Source: Tanticharoenia sakaeratensis NBRC 103193 (GTDB lineage: Bacteria; Pseudomonadota; Alphaproteobacteria; Acetobacterales; Acetobacteraceae). From it: DNA of 64,000 nucleotides. The stretch covers positions 1 to 64,000 of the forward strand of contig NZ_BALE01000002.1 of assembly GCF_000963885.1 (NCBI RefSeq), read 5' to 3'. Below, in pieces: positions 27,550 through 36,141 of this stretch; positions within the stretch are counted from its first letter, which is position 1; every line of letters begins with the position of its first letter. Under the pieces are notes generated by a model that had not been told where the DNA came from, made no database searches, and saw only the letters and a list, made by a program, of their open reading frames with translations. The position numbers and the translations under genes are program-made.

Positions 27550-27705
27550 ACTTTCATCCATTTCCTCTCCATCGACCAACGCAATGCGGAACCGGCATGG
27601 CATGCCGGCGGTTCTGATCCAGGGCCCTGAGCACGGCGAGACTTGTCACGTCCCGACATCTGTCGCATGGCTTTCGGGCATGAGAGCACCAATGGATACC
27701 GAGGC

Positions 27706-28239
27706 ATGACCGACGACCAGCCCCCAGAGTTCGACGCGGACGTGCCGGAGAGCCTTCTCCCCTATGACCAGTGGGTCGAGGATGCCTATCGCGAGGTCAT
27801 GCTCCGCGCGATCGAGCACGCGGCCGAAGCCGGCCTGCCGGGCGAACACCACTTCTACCTGACGTTCCGGACCGATGCGCCGGGCGTGGTGATCCCGCAG
27901 CGCCTGCGCGCGCAGTATCCGCACGAGATGACGATCGTGCTGCAGCACCAGTTCTGGGACCTGGCGGTCGATCGTGACGCGGAGACGATCTCGGTCGGCC
28001 TGTCCTTCGGGGGTGTCGGCAGCATCCTCGTGATCCCGGTGCGGGCCGTGACGGCGTTCGCCGATCCGCACGTGCGCGTCGCCATGCGCTTTCAGGGCGA
28101 TGCAGACGATTTCGATGACGAAGGGGATGACGGCGCGCCCGAGGTCGAGGCCGAAAGCCCAGCCCCCGAGGAGCCACCCGAGGACGCGCAGGTCGTCAGC
28201 CTCGATGCGTTCCGCCGCAAGCCCCCGGGCCGCGACTGA
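27706..28239 (+). CDS. sspB: SspB-family ClpXP adaptor
   Basis: 177 residues from the ATG at 27706. The substrate-binding domain (YDQWVEDAYREVMLRAIEHAAE, HHFYLTFRT, VVIPQRLRAQYPHEMTIVLQHQFWDLAV and LSFGGVGSILVIPVRAVTAFADP) matches the alphaproteobacterial SspB family (DUF/PF04386). An acidic flexible linker of about 45 residues leads to the ClpX-docking end VVSLDAFRRK. SspB holds ssrA-tagged proteins and delivers them to ClpXP. It follows the ssrA gene by about 150 nt, linking tag and adaptor genes. Confidence 0.93.
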   Translation: MTDDQPPEFDADVPESLLPYDQWVEDAYREVMLRAIEHAAEAGLPGEHHFYLTFRTDAPGVVIPQRLRAQYPHEMTIVLQHQFWDLAVDRDAETISVGLSFGGVGSILVIPVRAVTAFADPHVRVAMRFQGDADDFDDEGDDGAPEVEAESPAPEEPPEDAQVVSLDAFRRKPPGRD

Positions 28240-28288
28240 CCGCGCCCCCTGCTCCTATCCGAAGCCCCGCGTGCCCTGAGGAGACATC

Positions 28289-28681
28289 ATGCGCTTCACC
28301 GTCGACCGGCTCGATCATCTGGTGCTGACCGTTCGTGACCGCGATATCTCCGCATCGTGGTACCAACGGGTGCTCGGCATGGAAATCGAGGAATACGGGC
28401 GCAACAATCGCGTGGCACTCAGCTTTGGCGGGCAGAAGCTCAATCTCCGTCCCGAAGGCAGCGAAGGCTGGACGACCGCCGAGGCGGCGCGCCCGGGCGT
28501 GAGCGATCTGTGCTTCGTGACGGCGATTGCGAGCGACGACGTGGTCCGTCATCTGGAAAGCTGCGGCGTGCAGGTCGTGGAAGGGCCCGTCGCACGTCTG
28601 GGCGCGCTCGGGCCGACCACATCCGTCTATTGCCTCGATCCCGACCGCAATCTGGTCGAGATCGCTTCCTACCAGGGCTGA
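28289..28681 (+). CDS. VOC family protein (glyoxalase/bleomycin-resistance fold)
   Basis: 130 residues made of the paired beta-alpha-beta-beta-beta modules of the vicinal oxygen chelate fold: RLDHLVLTVRDRDISASWYQRVLGMEIEEYG and GVSDLCFVTA...VYCLDPDRNLVEIASY. Metal ligands are His10, likely Glu in the last strand and others. GAGGAGA precedes the ATG at 8 nt. It resembles the YP_/STM3117 group of lyase-like proteins of unknown substrate. It may be read with sspB. Confidence 0.88.
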   Translation: MRFTVDRLDHLVLTVRDRDISASWYQRVLGMEIEEYGRNNRVALSFGGQKLNLRPEGSEGWTTAEAARPGVSDLCFVTAIASDDVVRHLESCGVQVVEGPVARLGALGPTTSVYCLDPDRNLVEIASYQG

Positions 28682-28710
28682 ACGCGTCGGTCGCAGGCAT
28701 CAACAAGGCG

Positions 28711-28746
28711 GAACGGGTCAGGGCCGCAACCAACCCCGGCCCGTTC
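28711..28746. terminator. Hairpin between convergent genes
   Basis: GAACGGG (28711-28717) pairs with CCCGTTC (28740-28746), with further G/C pairs inside, between the VOC and aldo/keto reductase stop codons. No T-run follows on either strand, so it is only a likely bidirectional terminator. Confidence 0.4.
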
Positions 28747-28828
28747 GTCTGTTTCATGAACGCCCCGGCATCCCGGCGCTCGGCCTGACGAGCGCCTTCA
28801 CGTGTAGCGAAACGCGGGAACTTGGGCC

Positions 28829-29824
28829 TCAGGCGAAGCCTGTGACTTCGTGCGGGACGTAAGGTGCTTCCATCGCCGCAATCTCGTCCGGCGTCAGACG
28901 CACCGACAAAGCTGCGATCGCATCGTCGATATGGCCTGTCTTTGATGCCCCGACGATCGGGGCGGAGACGCCCTTCGTCTGCATGACCCAGGCAAGTGCC
29001 ACCTGCGCACGGGGGATGCCGCGAGCCGAAGCAACCTTCGCCACGGCTTCGGCCACGCGGCGATCCGCATCGTCCGTGCGGGCGTAGAGCGATTTCGCAT
29101 ATTGGTCGGTTTCGGCCCGCTGGGTCTGCTCGTCCCAGTCGCGGGTCAGCTTTCCGCGTGCCAGAGGGCTCCAGGGCAGAAGGCCCACGCCCTGATCGCG
29201 GCAAAGCGGGATCATTTCGCGCTCCTCTTCGCGATACAGCAGGTTTAGATAGTTCTGCATGGTCACGAAGCGGGTCCAGCCATGACGCTCGGCCACGTTC
29301 TGCGCCTTGGCGAACTGCCACGCATACATCGACGATGCGCCCAGATAACGCACCTTGCCGGCACGCACGATGTCGTGCAGCGCCTCCATGGTTTCCTCGA
29401 TCGGGGTCGCCGCGTCCCAGCGATGGATCTGGTAGAGATCCACATAATCGACACCCAGCCGGCGCAGTGACGCGTCGATGGCCTGAAAGATCGCCTTGCG
29501 CGAGAGTCCCTGCCCGTTCGGCCGACGCTCGCCGCCCAGGGCACCCGGCGGGAAGAACACCTTGGTCGCCAGAACGACCTCGTCTCGGTTCGTGAACTCC
29601 TTCAGGAACCGTCCGACCATCTCCTCGGACGTGCCTGCGGAATAGGAGTTGGCCGTATCGAAGAAGTTGATCCCCTGTTCCACCGCATGGCGGAAGATCG
29701 GGCGGCTCTCCGCCTCCGGCTTCGTCCAGGGATGCGCTCCGGCATCGGGATCACCGAATGTCATGCAGCCGAGGCAGACCGGGGAGATATCCAGACCCGT
29801 CTGCCCGAGTTTCACATAATCCAT
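28829..29824 (-). CDS. Aldo/keto reductase
   Basis: 331 residues, an (alpha/beta)8 NADPH-dependent carbonyl reductase. The catalytic tetrad is visible: Asp56 and Tyr61 in FFDTANSYSAG, Lys88 in LATKVFF and His134 in YQIHRWD. The NADPH-binding C-terminus reads PIVGASKTGHIDDAIAAL. Overall it is like the AKR11/YajO group. Cytoplasmic. No operon partner: it is convergent with the VOC gene and ends its unit upstream of cytochrome b561. Confidence 0.93.
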   Translation of the reverse strand: MDYVKLGQTGLDISPVCLGCMTFGDPDAGAHPWTKPEAESRPIFRHAVEQGINFFDTANSYSAGTSEEMVGRFLKEFTNRDEVVLATKVFFPPGALGGERRPNGQGLSRKAIFQAIDASLRRLGVDYVDLYQIHRWDAATPIEETMEALHDIVRAGKVRYLGASSMYAWQFAKAQNVAERHGWTRFVTMQNYLNLLYREEEREMIPLCRDQGVGLLPWSPLARGKLTRDWDEQTQRAETDQYAKSLYARTDDADRRVAEAVAKVASARGIPRAQVALAWVMQTKGVSAPIVGASKTGHIDDAIAALSVRLTPDEIAAMEAPYVPHEVTGFA

Positions 29825-29880
29825 GACGCATCTCCTGTTTTTCGATCAGGCGCGATCATAGGCATCACGCGCAGGGTTCG

Positions 29881-30438
29881 TCACGCCCGGTGGCGGGAAC
29901 CAAGCGATGCCATGGCGGGAAACACGCCGTCGCGCAGGATCAGGCCATGCAGCAGGGCCGCTGCGATATGGACCAGGATGGTTGCGAACAGGGTGCAGGC
30001 CAGCACGGTGTGGGCCCGACGCAGACCTGCAAACAACGCCGTATCATGCGGGAGGATCGGCGGCAGATGAACGCCGCCCCACATGACGACCGGGTAGGCT
30101 CCCGCCGACAGCATTCCCCATCCGATCAGCGGCATCGCAATCATCAGCGTGTAGAGCAGGACATGGGACGCTTTTGCCGCCAGCGCCTGCGCGCGCGGCA
30201 GGCTGGCAGGCAGCGCCGGCTGCGGGACGATCAGACGATTGACCAGCCGGATAAGCGCGAGTGCCAGAATGGCGATGCCGACCGGCCGATGGATGGCAAC
30301 AGAGGTGGCATAGGCCGGCCCGACGGTGCCCGCCATGAAGACGCCAAGAAACAACATGCAGAGGATCATCGCGGCCATGAACCAGTGCAACAGTCGCGCG
30401 ATCCCCGAGAACCGCGTGGGCGTCCGATTAGTCCTCAT
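29881..30438 (-). CDS. Cytochrome b561
   Basis: 185 residues with four membrane helices and histidines suited for two b hemes: His18 (IARLLHWFMAAMI), His50 (SVAIHRPVGIAIL), a histidine in SHVLLYTLMIAMPL and one in LRRAHTVLACTLFATILVHIAAALLHG. Such proteins pass electrons from quinol to periplasmic acceptors, or in reverse. The ATG overlaps the stop of the catalase-family gene (ATGA), a pairing that is common for this peroxidase family. Confidence 0.93.
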   Translation of the reverse strand: MRTNRTPTRFSGIARLLHWFMAAMILCMLFLGVFMAGTVGPAYATSVAIHRPVGIAILALALIRLVNRLIVPQPALPASLPRAQALAAKASHVLLYTLMIAMPLIGWGMLSAGAYPVVMWGGVHLPPILPHDTALFAGLRRAHTVLACTLFATILVHIAAALLHGLILRDGVFPAMASLGSRHRA

Positions 30439-31600
30439 GGCGCAGGACTCCGGGTCGTCGCGCCGGTATCCGCGTCAGCGCCCGATGGTCCGGTCGCGGC
30501 CGCGACGATCGCAGGCGTCACGGCGCTCGGCGGCTTTGCCTCACCGGAGCGAAGGGCGAAGGACCGCGCATAGGATGCAGAGCGCGCGGACGGGATCGGA
30601 TCATCGGATGCCGCGATCCCGGGTGGAAGGATCAACGGGTCGAACGTGATGCCGGTACACGGGCCGCCATCCTCGCTCTGCGCCGCATTGATCGTCAGGA
30701 CACCGGCATCGACCTGCCGTCGGTCGTCGGGCCAGGCTCGGCTGGGATCGGCGGTCTGATCCGTCGGATCGGCCACCGTAACCATCATCTGCCAGTGCAG
30801 CGGATGCGCCCGCAGGGCTGTCAGAAGATCCTCGAACAGGAAAACCAGCCCCGTGGCCGGCGCCCCTGTGGTCGCGTTGGCGGGATCGGCACGGAAAGTC
30901 CAGCGTACCGGCACGCTGACACCCTCGGCATTCGTCATGATGAGGCATCGAGGCCGTTATAGGTGCCGTCGGCAAAGGTAGCCGTGCCCGGCGGATGTGC
31001 CTTGATGTAGCCAAGGGCCGCCGCCACGGTCGGATGTCCCGCCAGAAAGGCCTGAACCCGGCCGGGATCGGGCGCGCCGCCGGGGGGCGGGGCCGTCGCC
31101 TTCGTCAGGGCGGCAAATTCCTTCGCGTTCGCCGCCGGAAAAATGGGCAGGACGATCATTCCGGCGCGCCATTCAGCGGCATCGGGCGGCATCAGACGAA
31201 GCGCCAGACTGCGAACATCCTTCGGCGTATCGGGCTGAAACGGTGCGCCGCCGGCCAGCGAAAACCGCGCGACGACCGGCGTGCGGGTCAGGCGAAAAAC
31301 GTCCGCATGCGAGAGCGTCCGCGCCGCAGCCGATGGCTCGAACCAGCCCGTGGCGCAGACACCGCGCGCGTGATTGCGTCGAAAGCCCGCATGATAGCCG
31401 CTCGTGTCATAGAACACGGTCATGACCCGCGCGGGCGTAAGCCGTTGCGGCGAAAGCCAGCCTGCCGCGGCCGCAAAGCCCAGCGAAAGCACGCCGACCA
31501 CACCCGCGATCAGCGCAAGGCGCGGCAGCGTCCTGCGATCGAGCGGCGGGATGGCACGGGAACGCGGATCGACCATGATCTGGGTCTCATGGTCCGGCAC
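30435..31600 (-). pseudogene. Catalase-family peroxidase, split by a single-base deletion
   Basis: Two frames together make one SrpA-like catalase-family protein of about 388 residues. The first (31600 to 30935) has a membrane anchor at about 28-48 and the catalytic histidine in FRRNHARGVCATGWFEPSA (His77), and ends GTYNGLDASS-stop. The second (from 30938) starts MTNAEGVSVPVRWTFRADPA. Normal family members read on as GLDAFIMTNAEG, which is restored by adding one T on the minus strand near 30941-30945. The two pieces also overlap as ATGA, so partial re-initiation is possible but a working enzyme is unlikely. Could be a sequencing error. It lies between cytochromes c and b561 in a redox operon. 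Confidence 0.85.
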
Positions 31601-31687
31601 GCCATTCTGTCCGGCGTCCGGAACCGTCTCGCACGTTCATTGCGCAGACACGTCTTCGTCAAGACACGATCGCGCGTTCGACGTGCG

Positions 31688-32143
31688 TCAGGGCACGATA
31701 CCGGCTGCGACGAGCCCGCGCCGTTCCGTGCTGACAGCCGTCGGGCTCAGCGGCGGCGTGCGCGCGGCATGAACCGTATCGGCATCGATTGTCGCCTTGT
31801 TCCCGGTTGCACCCAGCGAGGCGACATGGGTCAGGACGGCAGCAATGTCCGCATCCGTCAGCGCCCGGAATGACGGCATGTATCCGACATAGGTCGCATT
31901 GTTGATCCGGAGCATCCCGGTCATCCCGTTGATCAGCACATGGCCGAGATAGGCGCGGCCCTGGTCGTTCGACGCGATTGTTGCGACCCGACCGGCGAGC
32001 GGCGGGTACTGGGCCGGAATGCCGCGGCCATCGGCCTGATGGCACATGGCGCATTTCGCGGCATACAGCGCGGCCCCATCAGGTGCCGCATGCGCGGACG
32101 AGATGAAGGACAGCGCAAGGGCAGCCGTCAGCAAACGTTTCAC
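31688..32143 (-). CDS. Periplasmic monoheme cytochrome c
   Basis: 151 residues from the GTG at 32143 with AAGGA upstream. Signal peptide KRLLTAALALSFISSAHA, heme motif CAMCH (Cys31, Cys34, His35) and axial methionine in GYMPSFRALTDADIAAVLTHV. Class I fold. It follows another small cytochrome c and a Tat-exported FAD oxidase on the same strand, so it probably relays electrons from that enzyme to a membrane acceptor. Confidence 0.92.
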   Translation of the reverse strand: MKRLLTAALALSFISSAHAAPDGAALYAAKCAMCHQADGRGIPAQYPPLAGRVATIASNDQGRAYLGHVLINGMTGMLRINNATYVGYMPSFRALTDADIAAVLTHVASLGATGNKATIDADTVHAARTPPLSPTAVSTERRGLVAAGIVP

Positions 32144-32177
32144 GATGTGGATATCCTTCTTCAAGTTCTTCTGCGGG

Positions 32178-32579
32178 TCAGCGGATATCGTGAACGGTCG
32201 CAGCATCAATCTGATCCGGCGCGTGATTGCCGAAATGCGTGCGGACGTAATTCACGACCGCTGCGACCTGCTTGTCCGTCAGCATGGTATCGAGATCGGG
32301 CATGCCTCCCTCGCCATGCAGCACGATATAGGCGGGATAAGAGGCGTCCTCGAGCTTGCCGTTCCCCGCGAGCGCCGGAATTGCGGCTCCGGCACCCAGT
32401 CCGCCGCGTCCGTCGCGCATATGACAGCCCTGGCAGACATGCGCATAGATCTGCCCGCCGTCGCGCAACGTTGCAAGCGCTCCGGTCGCGGCCCCTGCAC
32501 TGGTCGCACTGTCGGCGCGCGCCGATGGGGCTGCGGAGAGTGCGCAGACCAGTCCGAGGAGAGCTGCGGACTTACGCAT
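32178..32579 (-). CDS. Periplasmic monoheme cytochrome c
   Basis: 133 residues from the ATG at 32579, which lies within the end of the amine oxidase gene (8-nt overlap). Signal peptide MRKSAALLGLVCALSAAPSARA, heme motif CQGCH (Cys49, Cys52, His53) and axial methionine in GGMPDLDTMLTDKQVAAVVNYV. Coupled to the oxidase gene, it is the most likely direct electron acceptor of that enzyme. Confidence 0.92.
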   Translation of the reverse strand: MRKSAALLGLVCALSAAPSARADSATSAGAATGALATLRDGGQIYAHVCQGCHMRDGRGGLGAGAAIPALAGNGKLEDASYPAYIVLHGEGGMPDLDTMLTDKQVAAVVNYVRTHFGNHAPDQIDAATVHDIR

Positions 32580-34164
32580 GCTGGCCGCCATGCGCGCGAG
32601 CGTTAACCTGGGTTACGGCATTGAGCGCGGACAGGACAGCACCTTCCTGCCAGCAGCCGACATAGGAGGCATGCTCGCCCGCAAGGACGACACGCCGGTC
32701 CATCCGCACGAGGTTCCTGTAGTGCGTCTGGCGCGCCTGATCGCTCCAGTTGCTGCAGCAACCCAGAGTCCACGGCACGCGGCTCCATGCGATGGACACC
32801 CCGTTGGAAAATTCCTTGTCATATTGCGGATGGATCGCAGCACCTTCCTTTCGGGCGAGCGCGATCCTTTCGGCGGGCGTCATGCCGGCAAGGTACATCG
32901 CACTTTCGCCGAACATGTAGCCGCCCAGCAGGACGCCCGGCCCGCGGGACAGATAGCCGTGGCTCGGATAGGAAATCTGCGAAATCGTCTGGTCGGTGAA
33001 GCTGATCCCACCATAGATTGCGTCGTCCTGCTCCCAGAACCGCCGCCGGAATTCCAGGCCGATCTTGACGGAGGAATGGTAGGCGATGCCGCCGATCGCC
33101 GCCTTCAGTTCCGATGAGACCTGACACGACAGCTGATCGAGGATCGGCAAAGGCAGCGCACAGATGCAGAAATCGGCATGCAGCGTCGCGCGCGTTCCAT
33201 CTTCCAGACGCGTATAGTCGACAGAAACGCCATGCTCATCCTGCCGGATTGCCGCAACCTGCGATTTCAGCCGCACCAGATGGCCGACATGCGGGATGAA
33301 CGCGCGCGAGATCATGTCCATCCCGCCCGCGGGCTGGAACATCGTGGTCTGCATCTCATATGTCTGATGAAACGCAATCGCCTGCCACAGGCCGGACGCC
33401 ATCAGTTCGCCACGCGGCAAGGGCCTGGATGGCACCGGCGCACCGTTCTCTCCCGCCCCCGGCTCCTTCGCATACCCGCGGGTCAGCGCCATCGCGTCGC
33501 TCGCGTGATACTGGCCCGACGGGTCGAGCGCACCGGTCAGGCGCAGGGCCTGCAGCACGTCACGCCGTTCGTCGCGCGACAGGCCGGTCTCGAGGGCCTG
33601 CGTATTGATGGCCTTCGTCAGGAGTTCGGCCGTATAGCCCGCATAATCCACTGCGACGTCGCGATATCGCTGTGGCCTGCCACCGAAATGCGCCGCGCTG
33701 TGGAGGAGACTGTTGTAGTTCGTCTCCACGAACGGTTCGAGCGCAACGCCGAGGGTTGCGCAATAATGCAGCAGGCCCGCGTGATGATAAGGAATGCGCC
33801 ACGGGCCGGGATTGAAGTAATTGCCCGGCGCGAAATGCACGTCCTGCGCGGGCGAGCCCATCTCGACCAGCCGGTCGCCGCCCCGCAGGGTGATGTTCCG
33901 CCCACCGATCCGCGCCTGATATTCGAGCACGGTCACGTCATATCCGGCACGGGACAGTTCGTAGGACGCCACCAGTCCTGCCAGCCCCGCGCCCAGAACC
34001 GCAACCGACGTTCGCCCATCGGGCTTGGCCAGAGGCGGCACGCGCGTGAAGTCGCTCTCGGCCGCATGCCCGAGCGTGCGCATTGCGTCATACACGGCGG
34101 ACGCACCGGCCGCGGCGCCCAGCCTGCGCAGGAAACCGCGCCGCGTTCCGGTTCGATCCGTCAT
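32572..34164 (-). CDS. Tat-exported FAD-dependent amine oxidase
   Basis: 530 residues. The N-terminus has a twin-arginine signal (TRRGFLRRLGAAAGASA), so a folded flavoprotein is sent to the periplasm. The dinucleotide motif VAVLGAGLAGLVASYELSRAG follows near 54, then VLEYQARIGGRN and the family's C-terminal WSRVPWTLGC and RVVLAGEHASYVGCWQEGAVLSAL. It belongs to the flavin monoamine / L-amino acid oxidase group. The gene overlaps a cytochrome c gene and has an APC amino acid permease gene just upstream, so amines or amino acids are likely substrates and cytochrome c a likely acceptor instead of, or besides, oxygen. Substrate not known. Confidence 0.9.
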   Translation of the reverse strand: MTDRTGTRRGFLRRLGAAAGASAVYDAMRTLGHAAESDFTRVPPLAKPDGRTSVAVLGAGLAGLVASYELSRAGYDVTVLEYQARIGGRNITLRGGDRLVEMGSPAQDVHFAPGNYFNPGPWRIPYHHAGLLHYCATLGVALEPFVETNYNSLLHSAAHFGGRPQRYRDVAVDYAGYTAELLTKAINTQALETGLSRDERRDVLQALRLTGALDPSGQYHASDAMALTRGYAKEPGAGENGAPVPSRPLPRGELMASGLWQAIAFHQTYEMQTTMFQPAGGMDMISRAFIPHVGHLVRLKSQVAAIRQDEHGVSVDYTRLEDGTRATLHADFCICALPLPILDQLSCQVSSELKAAIGGIAYHSSVKIGLEFRRRFWEQDDAIYGGISFTDQTISQISYPSHGYLSRGPGVLLGGYMFGESAMYLAGMTPAERIALARKEGAAIHPQYDKEFSNGVSIAWSRVPWTLGCCSNWSDQARQTHYRNLVRMDRRVVLAGEHASYVGCWQEGAVLSALNAVTQVNARAHGGQHA

Positions 34165-34235
34165 GTCCCATCCTTGCGGAATCGTTGCGATCTGGAAGCA
34201 GGCACGGGTCGCCCCCGGAAATCAAGCCCGCCGGT

Positions 34236-35858
34236 TCAGACTTCCGGCTCGATGAGGCACTCCAGATCCGGATTGCTCAATGATGCCGCCACCCCCCAGC
34301 GGAAGAAAACGAGAGCCACGGCGGCCACGGCCGCGAGATCCCACGGATAGGCAATCCAGCCGCGGCCGCCGAACTGCGGACTTCCGGCAAACGACAGGAC
34401 GGCGATTGCAATCAGGTAGGCCGGGAACCACAGGGCCGTGCGGACCGCATCGCGATGCACCCGCCAGGGATCTTTGGCCCGCACCCAGAGATAGAGCGGC
34501 ACACAGGCCAGCACGAGCAGGATCACTTCGGCGCTCAGGGGCCAGCACGCCCAGTAGAGGAGCCAGGACGCGAAGACGAAACTCAACGGGCCGATGACCG
34601 CGATCCCGCGCAACCGCCACGGCCTCGGATGAGACGGCAGCCTGCGTCGCAAGGCCACGGCGCAGACCGGGATCATCAGATAGGAAATCACGACCGAGAC
34701 GGAGATCGCACCTGCCAGGATCGACCAGCCCCGGAAGAAATACAGCAGTACGAACGAGACGATCAGGCTGAGCCACAAGGCAGGACGCGGCGCGTGATAC
34801 AGCGGATGGGTGCGACCGAACACCGCAGGCGCCGTGCCGTTGCGCTGCATCCCAAGTGTCAGCCGGGCACTCGTCGCCATGTCGGTCGCCCCCGTGCCGC
34901 TGGGAGAAACGAATGCATCGAGATACAGCAGGGCCACGATCCCGTTGAGCTGGAACGACAGCGCAAGATCGGCGAACGGAGAGGCCAGATCGAGAGACGC
35001 CCACCCGCCGGCGCCGGGATGTGCCGCCACGAGAAACGCCGCCTGAAGCAGCAGGTAGACGATTGTCGCGACGCCGACTGACCCGAGTGTCGCGAACGGC
35101 ACGGACCGCCCCGGATCGCGCACCTCTCCCGCGAGGTTCAACGGACTTTGAAAGCCGTTATAGGCAAAGACGATGCCCGAGGTCGCCACCGCCGTCAGCA
35201 CGCCCGACGCCCCGTATGGCAGGAACGGTCCCATCGGATGCACGCCTGCATGCAGCGCGACCGCCAGCAGGGTCAGCGCCGTGGCGCAGGGGACGAACAG
35301 CTTGAACACGGTCACGGCCGCGTTCACGCGGGCGAAGATGCGCATGCCCCAGTAATTCACCAGGAAATACACGACCACCAGCGCGCCTGCGATGACGAGC
35401 GCCTCGGGTGTCAGCGTGCCGTTTCGATACAGCGCATGGGCCCACGGATACGGCCAGGCGCTCATGTACTGAACCGACGCTTCGGCCTCGATCGGGATGA
35501 CGGACGTAATCGCGATCCAGTTCGCGCAGGCGGTCAGGAACCCCAACGGGCGCCCATGGGTCACTTGCGCATAGCGCACCATGCCGCCTGCGACCGGGAA
35601 CATCGCCCCGAGTTCCGTCGCCAGTGCCGCGATCGAGAGAGCAATGATACTGCCGATTACCCAGGCGAACATGGACGCCGGACCCGCCAGCGCGGCCGCG
35701 CGGGCCGCCCCGAACAGCCAGCCGGACCCGATCATGGCGCCAAGCCCCGTGAACAGCAGCGGCCAGCGCCCGACGCTACGCACCAGGGCGCCCGGCGCCT
35801 GCGGCCCGTTTGATCCGATGTGTCCTTCGCCCATGCGTTCGTATGGCTCCCTGTTCAT
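34236..35858 (-). CDS. APC-family amino acid permease
   Basis: 540 residues from the ATG at 35858 (MNREPYERMGEGHIG). Helix 1 carries the substrate-binding glycine motif GLGAMIGSGWLFG, and the family helix 6 segment is TSGIVFAYNGFQSPLNLAGEVRDP. Twelve or more membrane helices. It is closest to aspartate:proton symporter-like APC members. It ends 71 nt before the amine oxidase gene on the same strand, so it may be part of the same operon, importing or exchanging the substrate or product. Confidence 0.9.
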   Translation of the reverse strand: MNREPYERMGEGHIGSNGPQAPGALVRSVGRWPLLFTGLGAMIGSGWLFGAARAAALAGPASMFAWVIGSIIALSIAALATELGAMFPVAGGMVRYAQVTHGRPLGFLTACANWIAITSVIPIEAEASVQYMSAWPYPWAHALYRNGTLTPEALVIAGALVVVYFLVNYWGMRIFARVNAAVTVFKLFVPCATALTLLAVALHAGVHPMGPFLPYGASGVLTAVATSGIVFAYNGFQSPLNLAGEVRDPGRSVPFATLGSVGVATIVYLLLQAAFLVAAHPGAGGWASLDLASPFADLALSFQLNGIVALLYLDAFVSPSGTGATDMATSARLTLGMQRNGTAPAVFGRTHPLYHAPRPALWLSLIVSFVLLYFFRGWSILAGAISVSVVISYLMIPVCAVALRRRLPSHPRPWRLRGIAVIGPLSFVFASWLLYWACWPLSAEVILLVLACVPLYLWVRAKDPWRVHRDAVRTALWFPAYLIAIAVLSFAGSPQFGGRGWIAYPWDLAAVAAVALVFFRWGVAASLSNPDLECLIEPEV

Positions 35859-36141
35859 ATCCGCGCTTCGATGCGGACCGCATGCGCCGACCGAGCCGGT
35901 CAACCATGCCGGTCCGGATGGGTTGTGCCAATCCATTGCCTTTACGCAGCGTTACCCGTGCAGCTTTCGGCCGGACGATGACAGGATGCTCGCGGCGCGG
36001 ACGCCCGTCTTCCGTTTGCGCATAGCAGTCTGATCCGGATGCGCGGCTCATGCGTTGACCGCTCCGGACAGGACTACGTATCGTTTTGACTTCATGACGG
36101 CCGGGGAAACCTCTCCACGGCCGGAACGGACGGATTTCGGA

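Larger units (their letters stand above)
27258..27550 (+). ncRNA. ssrA: tmRNA, circularly permuted two-piece type
   Basis: The gene encodes the 3' acceptor half first and the 5' half second, as in Alphaproteobacteria. The acceptor half ends CGTCTCC-ACCA at 27335-27345. After a short spacer with its own hairpin, the 5' half starts GGGGACGAAACAGGCTCGAC at 27381. GGGGACG (27381-27387) pairs with CGTCTCC (27335-27341) to rebuild the 7-bp acceptor stem, with one G-U pair. The tag frame follows at 27465. After excision of the spacer, the two pieces act as alanyl-tRNA and mRNA to rescue stalled ribosomes. Start and 3' end are approximate. The partner adaptor sspB is the next gene. Confidence 0.92.
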
